From: Erythroxylum novogranatense
Lineage: Eukaryota > Streptophyta > Magnoliopsida > Malpighiales > Erythroxylaceae
NCBI GenBank assembly: GCA_029891385.1
Contig: JAIWQS010000215.1
Span: 372,001 to 436,000, forward strand
Length of the DNA: 64,000 nucleotides
Reading direction: 5' to 3'
Shown here: in pieces, positions 12,252-24,200 of the stretch
Position numbering within the stretch: the first letter of the stretch is position 1
Layout of the letters: each line of letters starts with the position of its first letter
Program-made: the position numbers and the translations under genes
Notes under the pieces: generated by a model
The model's input: the letters and a program-made list of their open reading frames with translations, nothing else
Told to the model about the DNA's origin: nothing
Database searches by the model: none

Positions 12252-13144
12252 CACTTCATCTTTGGCATTCTTCTTGAAAGTCTTATTTCCTTTGATCTTC
12301 TTCTTCCACATGCGTCTCATCTTTCTGGAAATGAAAGATAATTCATCGTCTTCATCACTTGACTCTTGTTCTGATTGGCTGGAGTCGTCATTCTTTGATT
12401 CTTCAATCTTTAACGCCTTTGATGACTTCTTCCTTCTTTGAGTCTTGTGATTCTTTTGTCCAGCCTTCAGCGCTATCGACTTATCCCTTTTGGGCTTGTC
12501 TTCAGCATCGAGTTCAACTTCATGAATCGTTAAGGATCCAAGCAACTCGTCAAGCTTTAGCACGCTCAAATCTTTGGCTTCCTGCACCGCCGTAACTTTA
12601 GGTCCCCACCTCTTCGGAAGACTTCTTAGGATCTTTCGAACATGATCTTGATTGTTGTACGTTCTTCGAAGAGCTTTCAATCCATTGATAATTGTTTGAA
12701 ATCTTCTAAATATTTGATCAATAGATTCTTCATCTTTCATTCTGAAAAGCTCGTACTGGTGCACAAGAATACTTATCTTATATTCTTTAACTTGGCTTGT
12801 GCCTTCGTGAGCAATGGACAATGTGTCCCACATCCCCTTTGCGGTATCGCATCCGTGGACTTTGTCATACTCGCTCCTGCTTAGGGCACAGGTCAAGAAG
12901 AACTTTGTTTTTGAGTTCAGTTGTATTCTGGCCTTTTGATCTGCCGTCCATCGATCCGTGGAATAAATTGCCATCTTCATCTCTTGGTATATATGGTCCG
13001 TTTCTATCCGTCCCAAAGGTCAACATGAGTAGATTCTATGAATAGTTGCATCCTATCTTTCCGATAATGATAATCTTCTCCGTTGAATCTTTGGAGGTCT
13101 AGTGGTGAGGCTCCTTACGCAATGTATACATGTGATTCCGCCAT
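12252..13144 (-). pseudogene. Copia gag N-terminal region of the inner element
   Basis: The start codon is at 13144 (MAESHVYIA), followed within nine codons by a small insertion that shifts the frame. The main open stretch covers roughly 13016-12252 and includes the UBN2-like region (RIQLNSKTKFFLTCALSRSE, YELFRMKDEESIDQIFRRFQ), the basic segment KPKRDKSIALKAGQK and the acidic SSDEDDELSFISRKM. It is nearly colinear with 2886-2060 of the outer element. The unidentified insert truncates it before the zinc knuckle. Confidence 0.85.
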
Positions 13145-13183
13145 TATCTTTGATCCACACTTTGTTAAAGTGATCCTTGGATA

Positions 13184-13200
13184 CCTTGCTCGATACCAAT
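13184..13200 (-). promoter_or_regulatory. Degenerate primer-binding site, inner SIRE-like element
   Basis: The minus strand reads ATTGGTATCGAGCAAGG next to the LTR end. It matches the outer element's initiator-Met site (TGGTATCAGAGCC) but lacks one base in the core and is altered at the end. Confidence 0.75.
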
Positions 13201-14207
13201 TGAAGTGAATCACTGCGTTAATACAATCTTGAGAAAGCGATATAAGAATGCACGAGAAGGGGGTTGAATTGTGTATTCCTTTTGAAAAAATTTTCAAAAA
13301 TTTTTGTTAGAAAATAAAATTCTTTTACAGAAATTTGATAGATCCTGATTAATTGAAAACTTTGTTTTTAAGCTAAGTAAAGATAAAACTTGAATCTAAA
13401 GAGAGATAGAGTAGAGTAGTTGACACAATGATTTATCTGGTTCACCCTAAAGCGTGAGTTACGTCCGATCCTCGAGTTCTTTCTGAGATTTTCACTATCT
13501 CTTCAACTTCTACAAGTATTCTTTTCTCCGAGCCTCTTCAGGTCTCTACAATCAGTATTCTTTCACACTTAGCCTCTGCAGGCTATCTGTACTACTTTCT
13601 CACAGATAAGTATTTGAACACTTGTTACAGTAAAAAATAATAGCTCTCGGCTAATTTTTCACAAAATGCTTTTACGATCACGTAAATGTAATTCAGCTCA
13701 CGTTTTAACTAACTTTTTTTGACTAACTTTGCAATCTTCGATTTCGAATTGTATTTATAGCCTTCGTCTCCAACTGCTTCTTGATTCTTGTTTCTTGAAT
13801 CTTGCTTCTTGAATATTTAATAGAAACAGTTAATCAGTTGAGTTCTGTAACTAACTCGAACTGACTCTTGCGTCTGCTTATTCAGTTCTTCTTCTGCGTC
13901 TGTTTTTTATTCGCATCTTAAATACATTTCATTTGCATCTTAATACATTTTTCCGATCGCATCTTAAATCTATGTTTCGATCATGTCTTCTGCATATACG
14001 TATTTCTCTTTTGCATCTGTGTTGCTTTGTCTGTGTGTATTTTGTGTCTGCGTTTGTTTATTTCTTCTTCGTTCTTTGTCTACGTCATATTGTGCGTCTG
14101 CGTCTGTGTTGCTTCGTCTGTATGACTTCGTCTACTTTTGTTTTTCTTTTATTTTGCTCATTGTTATTCATCAAATTATATCTAAGTAAAGTCATTTTGA
14201 CTTAACA
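13201..14207 (-). repeat. 5' LTR of inner SIRE-like element
   Basis: 1007 bp, starting TGTTAAGTC on minus at 14207 and ending TTCA at 13201. It is colinear with the 3' LTR 3591-4631. TATA-like TATAAAT lies at about 13753-13762. The U3 part is rich in GCGTCT/TCTGCG repeats. Confidence 0.88.
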
Positions 14208-14550
14208 GAGTTCTGTAACTAACCCGAACTGACTCTTGCGTCTGCTTTTCAATTCTTCTTCTGCGTCTGTTTTTCTCAATTAGCATCTTAAATGCATTTT
14301 TAATTTGTGTCTGCGTCTGCGTCTGTATTTCTCTTTTGCGTCTGCGTCTGTTTTTAATTTGTGTCTGCGTCTGCGTCTGTATTTCTCTTTTGCGTCTGCG
14401 TCTGTTTTTCTTAGCGTCTGCGTCTGTCTTTCTGTGCATCTGCGTCTGCGTTGTTTCATCTATATTGCTTCGTCTGCTTTTGTTTTTCTTTTATTTTTCT
14501 CTTTGTTATACATCAAAATTATATATAAGTAAATTCATTTTGACTTAACA
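14208..14550 (-). repeat. 5' LTR fragment (U3 part) of the outer element
   Basis: Begins on plus with GAGTTCTGTAAC, exactly where the inner LTRs continue after GTTGAG, and ends with TTGACTTAACA at 14550. It contains an exact tandem duplication of a 54-bp unit (14297-14404) built of GTCTGC/TTTTGC repeats. The first five bases are the right target duplication of the inner element. Confidence 0.85.
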
Positions 14551-16852
14551 CCACGTACTTAAATAGCCCTTTGTCAAGAGCTCCCACTCTAAATATACCC
14601 TAACAAAAAGTTTGATTATAGCTACTTCATCATCATCTTCTGCATCACCATCATTGAATCTCAAAACATGGAATTTTTAACTTTTATTCCTATGAGAAAC
14701 TCTTGCATGTTAAATATAGGTGCCTCGAGAACCCCTTGTAACACCTTTGGCTCTTTTATAAGTGCCTCTTGAGTCTTAATTGTCTTATACCTACCATACA
14801 TTCTAGCTAAGGCAACATAGGGAAATGCCTCTTCTTGTGTTGAGGCCTCATTATGGGCCACTTGACCAATTATAGCGAGAAATCGAGCACATGTTTTTAT
14901 GCTGACAAAGGAAGCAAAGGAATGGTTAGCAAACCACTAGACCATATAAGTATTTTAAGTAAGGAAGCAATTTTAAGAAGTGATTAAATTCCTATGTATC
15001 TGTATTAACAAGTAGAATGACACTTTAGGCCTTAAATCTTTAAACCTAAGATTTGATACCAACCTTACATAACCCAAACAGGCATATGATTGGTATATGA
15101 AACCTGAAAGCTAAAGCCCACAAATCACACGTAAGCCTAACTACTAGTGATAGAAATAAATATAAAACATAAAAAAATAAATAACAAAAACACGAGCAGG
15201 TGTAAGTAGAAACAAAATAAAATACAATAATGTTAGCATACATGAGAGGAAAAATTGTTGACATACTAAATCTTGTCACTGCGGATGCTAGAGTACAAGT
15301 ATAAATGAAAAAAAATCACAAGCACACATTGAAGTAGATATGTTATAGTAGATGCTCCTCGGAGTCACTGCTATGAAGTTGGTGGTAGCTGACCTGAAAA
15401 ATAAGGTTGTGGGAGTCAAACCTAATTAATGGACATAAACACACATATTTGATGCATAACCAATCACGTGTAGCACACAAAAAATTGTAGAGAAGGAATA
15501 TCTCCAAGATCCTAGTCTCTAAGGATAAATCCTCACAATACTACACCTAAAATGGCTTTAAGGAGCTAAACATCACCAATGGCTCTACCATACACCTATA
15601 CTCATTTATCTGTAAGGCTATATTAATCCAAAGGGGCTGCAGGGAGCCGAGCATGATCAACAGACCAACCCTAAATTAATACATCCAAAGCTACAATCAC
15701 ATCAATAATATACAAATAAAATAAGGACCTAATCAGAGGCCAAGCATCAACCAAGATCTGTCCATATTATATCTCCTTATCATATCATAATCATCTCTCA
15801 TAATCAAACTAGTATGCATCTAGTCCTAATGCATGCCCATTAAGTGGCACATTTTACAAATTTTCCTTCTCTATAATCATAGCCAAAGACATCAACACAT
15901 AATCCAAATATCAATCACTTAATTTCATTAAAAAAATCACTTAGTCGTATAAGGACCATCATAAATGCATGTAGTATATCATAGGGACATTGTAATAATA
16001 TTTGCATAAACATCATAATAACAGACTACAAAAATTACAAATATACATATATATACTTGTAGGTAATTATATACATATATAATTATATAAATATATATTT
16101 ACGTATTATATCCACACACAAGGATATGACATCTATCTTGGCTTATCACGTTATCGTTTTTACTAATATAGAAGCAAATTCAATACTTGGTATAGATTCA
16201 ATATTAGTAGATAGATATGAACTTACCTAATTGATTTACTTGTCAATTTAAACCTTGTGATATAAGTCCCACTCTTATATACATATAAAATAGGAAAATA
16301 AATATCGGATCAATGTCATTTGCAACTCATTGGGCTTAATTAACAATCTAGGACTCATTAAGTTTGCTAGGATGGTCTAGCTATACAATTTGTCCTTGAT
16401 TATATTCTTGTATAAACTTTTCATGAATTTTAATTTATAAACCACTGAGAATTTCAATAAGGTTCTTAAGGAAAGATGATCAACATATTTTATAAAATTT
16501 TCAAAAAAAAATTCAAAAGTCTCTAGAAGGTCGTTAGGATAGTATCTTCAGTGGCCTAAATATTCCTTAAGTCATTAAAATATTTATCAAGTGATCAAAA
16601 AAATTTCAGTTAGAATTTAACAATTTTTGTAGCAAATGAAAGCTTTTGATGAGGATAACAACTTTTCTAATTGCAAGAAACTCAAATTCTTAACCAATTT
16701 CATTGAATTGAAGAAAGTTTATTTTAGAGTACTAAATTCTAATCAATGGCGGTACAAGCAGTGATAGATGACAAGACCATAGGATTTTGCCCCTGATATT
16801 AAAGACAATCCAACGTTGATGGTGGTCAAAACATAACATGATGAATAAGATT
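14551..16852. other. Intergenic, no gene seen
   Basis: AT-rich DNA with only short random ORFs (for example 14861-14661 and 15279-15046 on minus, neither with a known motif). An AT-rich stretch of ATATAT-type simple sequence lies at ~16035-16100. I see no promoter-ORF combination or RNA gene here. It is the target DNA into which the outer SIRE-like element inserted. Confidence 0.6.
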
Positions 16853-17390
16853 GTCAAAGTATTCATATAGCAAATCAAATTTAAGTTCAACAAAGCCTCA
16901 CTTATCCTTCTTTAGTGACTATTTACTAAAAAGCCATTTATTATCATAAACCTTATACCATTTATGTTTAAGTATTTTGCTTACTCTCAATACACAAGTA
17001 TTTAGTAAAACTCAATCAAAAGATGAACAAGAGAGAGAGATGGAAAAAGCCAACTTCTGTTGATCTATTCATAAAGAAATAATATAAAGCACTCAAGTTA
17101 CTTCTATCTTGAAGAAGTTTATAATATAACTGCTCAAAATCTTCCTACTTAAAGCATTGAAAACCTTTGTGACTATAAAGCATTGTTATATACCCTACAA
17201 GAAATTTTAGAGATCTTTAGAGCACTCTACTTGCCTCAAAATATATGACGGTCACACCTTCACCTAATGCTCTCTGGTTGGACTCCTTTTTCTTCCTAGC
17301 TATAACACGTTTGAATGCCAATAAGTTATAGATAATTTTCTCATGAGCTTTTAACTATTCTTTAAGTGCTTTTCTTATTTTTTGAAACTC
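16853..17390 (+). repeat. Diverged direct repeat, copy 1
   Basis: Matches 17598-18200 in the same orientation with many substitutions and indels. Shared landmarks in order are CTCAATACACAA (16984) against CTCAACACACAA (17733), the aagatgaacaagaga block, the cttgaagaagttta block, and CTATAACACGT against CTATAACACAT. Offset is ~745 bp. No ORF is shared. This may be a pair of old LTRs or a tandem segmental duplication. Confidence 0.6.
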
Positions 17391-17597
17391 AAATACCAAA
17401 ATTTTATATCATTCTAATAAAGGAATCGTACACTCATTCATTAGGGCTAGAGGACTAATAATTATCTCTAATTTAGAAATTATTTCAACAAGATTGGTTA
17501 TATCAACCATTATTAACCAGTAATATATGAAATCCTCGCCAATCTCTGATATTAGTTATTTTAGGCATCTTTTTTTGTGCAATATAATAGAATAAGA

Positions 17598-18200
17598 TTA
17601 CCAAATTCCTCTTATGGCAATCAAAATTAAGTCCACCAAAACCTACCTCAAGTTTCCTTCAAGATCACTAAACAACATGTTCATTTATTCTTGAACACCT
17701 TAGACTACTAATTTTAAAATGTTTCACTCATTCTCAACACACAATTGTTTAGCATAACTCATTTAAAAGATGCACAAGAGACAGATAAGGCAAAAGTCAA
17801 CATTTTATTGATTTATTCGTAAACTAACATAACGAAGTTCAATTACTTCTAACTTGAAGAACTTTATAATAGAATCGCTTAAGATCTTCTTACTCAAAGC
17901 TCTTAATAAGAAGAAATATTTTAACTCTTTCTTATAGATGATTGAATATATGCAATGTTGTAAAATAAGCTATAAAAGTTGTTATAAAGGATTGCAATAA
18001 CTTAGGGACCAAGTAAGCTAACCTATGGACTTTTTCTACTAATCCACACAATTAGTGGAGATTTATCACCTCTAACATGAATTTCACTAAGTTAGTTGGA
18101 TTTTTGTTCCCTTTTTTGTCACTATAACACATGAAAATATACTTCGTAAGATTTTACTCTATTAACCTCTGGCCATTTTCCATAACTTAAAGAAGTATTC
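17598..18200 (+). repeat. Diverged direct repeat, copy 2
   Basis: Second copy of the repeat at 16853-17390, colinear with it. The ~200 bp between the copies have no recognised feature. Confidence 0.6.
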
Positions 18201-21200
18201 CCACTTTGTAAGGTAGTACTACCAATTTCTTTGTCCACCACTTTATGTTGTTATCATGCGTTGTTACAAAATTGCCTTTTAAAGATAAGTACCTTAATAA
18301 ACATTTGGCTTAGCCATCTTGAACCATATTTATATACAGTCTATTCAAGTACATTCACGGTGTAGTCACCTTGATTTATGATTTGAGTTACAAGTAATCT
18401 TAGCCACACATAATAAACCCTATAGATTTAAATATCTTTGAACCTCATCATTAAATTTAAGTGTCTTTGTGCACCCTAGAAGTTAACTCGAATTAGTTAG
18501 ACCATCATGTTTGGTCTCACATTCGAATATCATTCATCATCGAAGATTTCCTTGATGAGTACTAATGCTTTCAATTCTTGCCTACTCTCAAGCTTTTATC
18601 GATAGTACATATTTTGCCTTGCCTACTTATGTGTCTTTATCTTATTCCATAGTTAATATGTTATCTTCAAGTTAATTTGAAGGTTAAGTATCAACCAAAG
18701 CTTGTTAATGTTTATACAATTCGCCATTTGAACTTAAGAGTCTAATAATAACTTAATTGACTATTTATGTTATAACTATAGGATTTTTAATCAAAACATA
18801 GTTTAAAAGTTAATTTTGAAAAGGAACTAATTACAAAAATCCTAAGGCTAAATCATTTTCTCAATGAAACAAGTGACAACTCAATTGTAATAACTACTTT
18901 TAATCGTTTATTACAAGTTACGTGTACCTTATGTAACTTCATTACTATCATATAATAAGGGGTATAATAAGGGAGGAAAGAAAACAACTTGATGGAAAGG
19001 ACTTGGAAAGTAATTTGAAGAGAGAATAAGTTTACCAGTTGAATGAGTCATCAAGAAGAGAAAAGAAAGGAGGAAAATCAACAAAAGAGAAAAAAGAACA
19101 AATAACAAACAACAAACAACAAAGAAGCACTTAGACCTTGCATTTATCCAAGAATATGACCACAAGTTACATTTTTTTTTCCTTTTATCACATATGCACA
19201 AAAGAAGAAAAAGAGGAAAATGAATAAAGAAACACCACTCTTCTATAAATAGTCTATTTATTCGTCAACTGACACAAGCTATAACCTCTTCCGTGCTTAT
19301 TATTTAATAATTAAATTAAGCATAATAATTACCAGTGAGAACGAAATTGTTATTCAAGGTTGCCTCTTAAGTAACAATGACATCCATAACCCAAATTTCT
19401 TCTTTTTTATATTCTCATTCTTTATTGGTGGGATTCGAACCATGTTATGGATAGAAATGGGCCCGCACACCCGACTTTTTATTTTTTAAAAAAATCAAAA
19501 TGACATTGTTTCTCACAAAAAAAATGTCATTTTGTCATTAGGTTGCTTGGCGTGTTAACTTCAGGCCAAACTAAACCAGGTTCGATCCATTGCCAAGCCT
19601 AAAACATTTGTATATACTAAGAAGAAAATAAATCAATTAAACATGGAAGGTGACATAATTCAGAGCAACCAAATATAAGAAAAGAAGGTTACAACTAATT
19701 TTAAAGAAAGAAAGGAAATTAGGATTCTCTTTTGAATAAGAATCAGCTTAGGAGATTAGGATTCTCTTTTATCTTCAATTTATTTACTATTTCTTCTTTA
19801 ATATATTAAATTATATAATTTTAAGGTTGATTTTTTGTTATGTTCTTTTCCTTTTCTTTTTTGTACTTTATACAAATGAAAGAAATTAAATTAAACATTA
19901 AATTAACAAATATGTAAGCGCTAAAGTGGATAATACATTAAATTAAGAATAAAATCAAACATAATAAGTAAAATGGTGGACTAAATAAGAGGTAAACTCA
20001 ACTCTAAAACAAAAGAAATAAACTATAAATTACCTTAAATTTGAAATAAAATTAAAAACAATTGAGCTAAAATTAAGCATATTATTATCATCTTTTGAAA
20101 ACCAACATAAGTGTAAAAGAGAGAATTAAGTTAAAAATTAGTTTCTAATTTTAGGATAGAAAGAGCAAAGATAAGATACAAAGCTAAAAATCAATTCTAG
20201 GCTAAAGAAATATAAAATCTAAATTAACCATTGAAATCCAGTTAACCTTAATTGAATACAATTAATTATATCTCAAACTTATTTGACTAAGGATAGCAAA
20301 ATGCCCACATTCCAACCCGAAGTAAACAGTTTCTAAAATTAAATGGGTCCGAGTTGAAGGAGTTACCTTAAAAACCAGCCTGAACAACTTGAATGACCTG
20401 ATCCCTATCTATCACGAAACAATGTCACTTGCGACAGGCTGAATAAGCTCAAACTCTGTGACTCGAGCCTGACTAAACTTCGAATTAGGCTCATCCAGTC
20501 TTGCCAACCCTGTGACTATAGTCAATTGATTACAATCGAAAGTTGGTTAGGTTTCATTAGTCAATTAAATCTTACTAAAACTAATTAAAATTATTAAATC
20601 AATTGACTGAAATTGAGAGATAATTAACATTAATTAGTCAACTGATCAAAATCAAAATCAAAATTAACATACCCAATGACTTAGTTAACCCAAATTATTG
20701 AAATTCTTTAATTACATTGAATAAATTAGAACCTATTTAAAACTAATAATCCTAAAAGCGCACTAAAACTTATAAATGACGAAGAAGTTAAAGCTCGTTT
20801 CCGTGCAAGAAACTAATAATTGGCAAAACAAATAAGACAAGTTGTAATTACCAAACTTAAGCCAAAAAATAGTTTCAATGTCAAACTAAAAAGTTACGAA
20901 AAATATTCCACAGTAGTTAATCCTTTGACAGTAATATCAAGCGCAAGTGCAAAAACCATAAGCATCTTAAGATGATTGCTTTTAGTAACTTTACTCAAAA
21001 CACTAAAAGGTGGTGCTCAGGCAGAGCTCTGCCGCTTGATGCAGGCCACAAAGATTTAGCAACACTTGATGGAGAATACCATAAACTACCAACTTAATTT
21101 CTTTCCAACTTCCCACAGCCTATAAGCTCAACTTCATACAATAAATAACTGCCATTACACCAGGCAACTTATAGCTGTTTCTTGAAGTACCGAAAATTAG

Positions 21201-21288
21201 AGCTTCCTTAACTTTTGACCTAAGAACTAAAATAAGAAGCACAAACAAGAAGTCAACTTATCTACAAAATTTTATGTAAAGAAGTAAG
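18201..21288. other. Intergenic DNA and probable 3' UTR of the bZIP gene
   Basis: No supported gene. ORFs such as 19201-18929 on minus are low-complexity (poly-Leu/Phe) and unconvincing. A CTATAAATAG box at ~19243-19255 on plus has no ORF downstream. The last ~100-200 bases before 21288 should be the 3' UTR of the minus-strand bZIP gene. I could not place its polyadenylation site with confidence. Confidence 0.5.
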
Positions 21289-24200
21289 CTAAAACGGAGC
21301 TGATGACGTTCTGCGGAGCTGATACTTCGGTTCAGTTGGAGGCAGGATAGGCAGAATCTTCTCTAACTCCTGTGAGTAGAGGAAAACTAGAAAGAAGTTA
21401 AAACTAATTCGTCAAAGAAAGAAGCAAGAATAGATTTAATATCAACAAATCCATGATGCTTGAACATAACTAAGAGAGAATAGCTTCACATTATGTTGAC
21501 GGAAAGTATGATGACCAAATAGAACAGAATGGCGAAGACAATGAACGTACCAAACCCCAAAAGTTTATCATAGATGCTTAATAAACCATGTGATTTAAGT
21601 TATGCCTCAAGATTATCGTATATGCTCTGATGCTGAAAAGTTATGTGGCTTTAGTCAAAATATTAACTCAGGCTACCAGCTGGACATAAGCTAAGCTAAG
21701 TTATTAATAGTCTCCCAATGTTGCTAGAGCCAAAGAAAACAATACTTACTCATCTGCCGGCATAACAAAGTTTGTAAGATAAAAACAAAAGAACTATCTT
21801 GGTTTTAGCAGAATCTGTGAGAGATGGACGAGGCCAGGCCCTACAATCAAATAATCTATCCTATCCGGCTAAGAAAGGAGAGAAAACACAAAGGATAAAA
21901 ATTCTCCAGATAAGGGGCCAAACGTTTATGTTATTTGTCAGTTGCTGCTGATAATGTTCAATGACCTTATTAGTGCGCTGTTAGTAACTAAACTGCCCAT
22001 TACCTGCAAGATTTTATCCGATTTTAGTATAAAGGAATTGGAAGGACATAATTTAAGAAAACAAGTTCCAAAACGCCATGGTGTTCTGATTCTTTACCAA
22101 CAGCTTATTTTCTCATTACAATCTTCTCCTATGGGGACCGGGGACGGTATACAATAGGCTTAGGGACGAAGTACCAAAATGGAACAAAATGTAAATAAAT
22201 ATCTTTTATGGAGTTTCATTTTCCTTTTCAAATAAAATGCACACTATGAATATGGATAAATTCTCAATTCAAACCACTGATTTTCATTTTTGGTATATTT
22301 TAAAGAAACTAGCTCAATTGGAATCTCATTCAATTAAATTATCTATCATGTCCTCTGCTAGAGATCCTGTAAAGCTGTATCAAATTATCCTTCCATCCCA
22401 ATAATCGAAGACAAAATCCTTTTCCCAAGGATATCCATTCAAACATCCGTGAGTTGTAACCTCGTATTCTCAACCTTTTTAAGTAATAATAAAAAAAGTA
22501 TGATCCTACAATTCTGCCTCAGATAAGCAAGCAACATACTCAACAAATCACGCTATCCTACAACCTGAAATCCTCAGAACAAGAGAGGAAAGAAAAGAGA
22601 AGGGCAGTTAGGAAGGCGCAAGACGGAAAGAAGTATGAGAAAGAAAGAGAACAAAGAGTAGGAGGTATAAGCTCTTAAATATGAATTAAGAAATAATTAG
22701 TAAACAATGAAGCTAACTGTCTATTAATAATAGTTTAAACTAATTCCTAAACTATGTATAAAGGAATTAAATCGAATAGAATTTAGAGCTACTAATTCAA
22801 ATAAGCTCCAACTAATATTCTAACAAGACTTCAAGTTAAACAACTAAAACCTATACCTCTTCCTAAAATTTGTGCGATCCATGCTATTAGAGAGTCCATA
22901 AGCACTCTACAAAAGACCACCTAGAAGAAATGTGTCCCGAATAAGCAATTCGTTACAGAAAGAAGCATGCATAAAGCTGAGGTATCAGTTCTGACAGTCC
23001 TTGGCATTTTCATAAGAAAATCATGCTTCTTAAAAGTATCAAAGCATTTACCATTTACAGCCACTAATGAATCTACCAAAATATAAACACACAGCAGCAA
23101 TGAGAAATTGAGATGTTTATGGAAAGAAGCCAAAAGAGCTGCCCTGGAAATATAATTTTTTTATAAATAGGTGAGCACAGACGAAAGAAATCCTTAATGC
23201 AAACCCCAAATAAATCACAAAGAAATCCTAATGCAAACCCCAAACAAATCCACTTTGTGATCCATCCAGAGGACGAGAGCAAAAAACAATGAGATGAACT
23301 AAATATAGCTTTAAACACCTAACTTACGTTGACTGCAAATATCATGTCACCTAGTTTTCCTAGTCCTAGTGGTCAAGGTTGGAAAACTTTCTATAGCCTG
23401 TACTTGTTAGGATAAAAGGAAATGAAATGGTCGCCAATAAAAACACAACATAGATTACATAACAAATCTAATAGAAATCTAAACTAATCATGAGACCCAC
23501 TCTAACTGGTTTCAGTTTTGAGGGGAAAAAATAAGTGAAAACAAAGAGGAAAAAAATCTTGGTCAATACCAATGTTTCCATGGTTCCATAGATGTTAACG
23601 TGGGAAACAGAAACATAACTAAAAAGCAAACACTAACCTTTCGTCTCCTCAGCCTTTCATTTTCCTCTTCCAAGCGAGAAACTTTGTTTTCCAGCTCATT
23701 TGTGTAAGCCTGTTAATGATACACTTTAAGGTCACAAAGAATTGAAAAAAGGGAAGATCATAAGCCAAAAAGTGAGGAAAGAAACATGGTGGTCTTGAAA
23801 TAGAAACTAAGTGGAAAGTCACCTGCTTCCGGGCTCGAGAACGGGCAGCAGATTCCCTATTCTTTATCATCCTTTTCTGCCTCCTCTCAACAGATTTCTC
23901 AATCATATCCTCTGGCGCACCTCTTTTCCTTCCTGTTGCTTGTGCGTCTGATAATGTTCCGATCATAGGAGATGGTACAGCCACCTGGCTCTCAGCATAG
24001 GGAACATCCATCAAAGCAACAGCCGGTCCAGCCCCCATGGGAAGTGGCTGAGGTATCGGTTGGCCAGGTATAAAAACCCCCATCATGTTCTGTTGTTGAT
24101 GCTGATATTGTGGATGTGTATATTGCATCCATTGACCTTGTTGTGGGAACTGCGGAGATACAGTTGTATCAAGTCCAAGAACAGGACTAAAATCCTTTTT

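Larger units (their letters stand above)
3591..14207 (-). mobile_element. Inner SIRE/Maximus-like Copia element with envelope-like third ORF
   Basis: A 10.6 kb element with both LTRs (13201-14207 is 5', 3591-4631 is 3'), a degenerate primer-binding site, gag, protease, integrase, RT, RNase H, envelope-like ORF and polypurine tract, all on minus. It is flanked by GAGCT (3586-3590) and GAGTT (14208-14212), a 5-bp target duplication with one mismatch; the uninterrupted LTRs read GAGTT at this point. The gag-pol order IN-RT-RH and the extra ORF downstream of RNase H place it in the SIRE/Maximus group of plant Copia elements. Several stops and frameshifts, plus a ~1.4 kb foreign insert (10840-12250), show it is inactive. 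Confidence 0.88.
1..14550 (-). mobile_element. Outer SIRE/Maximus-like Copia element, 5' LTR split by a sister element
   Basis: Read on the minus strand. Its 5' LTR starts at 14550 (TGTTAAGTC) and runs to 14208. It is interrupted by the complete inner element 3591-14207, resumes at 3590 and ends at 2944. The primer-binding site, gag, protease and integrase follow down to base 1, where the window cuts it. The two LTR pieces join at the same internal point (GTTGAG/GAGTT) and together make one ~1.0 kb LTR like the inner element's. The minus-strand order gag-PR-IN is that of Copia. RT, RNase H, envelope-like ORF and 3' LTR would lie left of the window. The base context right of the LTR (14551-14555, ccacg) would be its target duplication; its partner is not visible. 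Confidence 0.85.

Noticed and set aside
13933..14548. Open reading frames of 60-90 codons in the SIRE-like LTR
   Set aside because: They are translations of the GCGTCT-type repeats (Ser/Val/Cys or Leu/Arg runs) without start context or known motif.
15046..15279. 77-codon hydrophobic ORF on minus that resembles a membrane protein
   Set aside because: Hydrophobicity comes from T-rich sequence. There is no gene structure, promoter or family resemblance.
19240..19260. CTATAAATAG as promoter of an unannotated plus-strand gene
   Set aside because: No ORF, splice pattern or conserved sequence follows it for several kilobases.
19418..19450. tRNA or SINE signal (gggattcgaacc, B-box-like on minus; also ggttcgatcc at ~19578)
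   Set aside because: No A box at the right distance, no cloverleaf, and no poly-T-ended SINE body could be drawn.
21505..21640. Possible intronic C/D-box snoRNA (atgatgacc and downstream ctga words)
   Set aside because: The boxes are too far apart and no terminal stem or internal C'/D' pair was found.
22921..23318. ORFs on minus of 70 and 81 codons inside the bZIP locus
   Set aside because: They lie within intron 2, overlap each other in different frames and have no recognisable domain.
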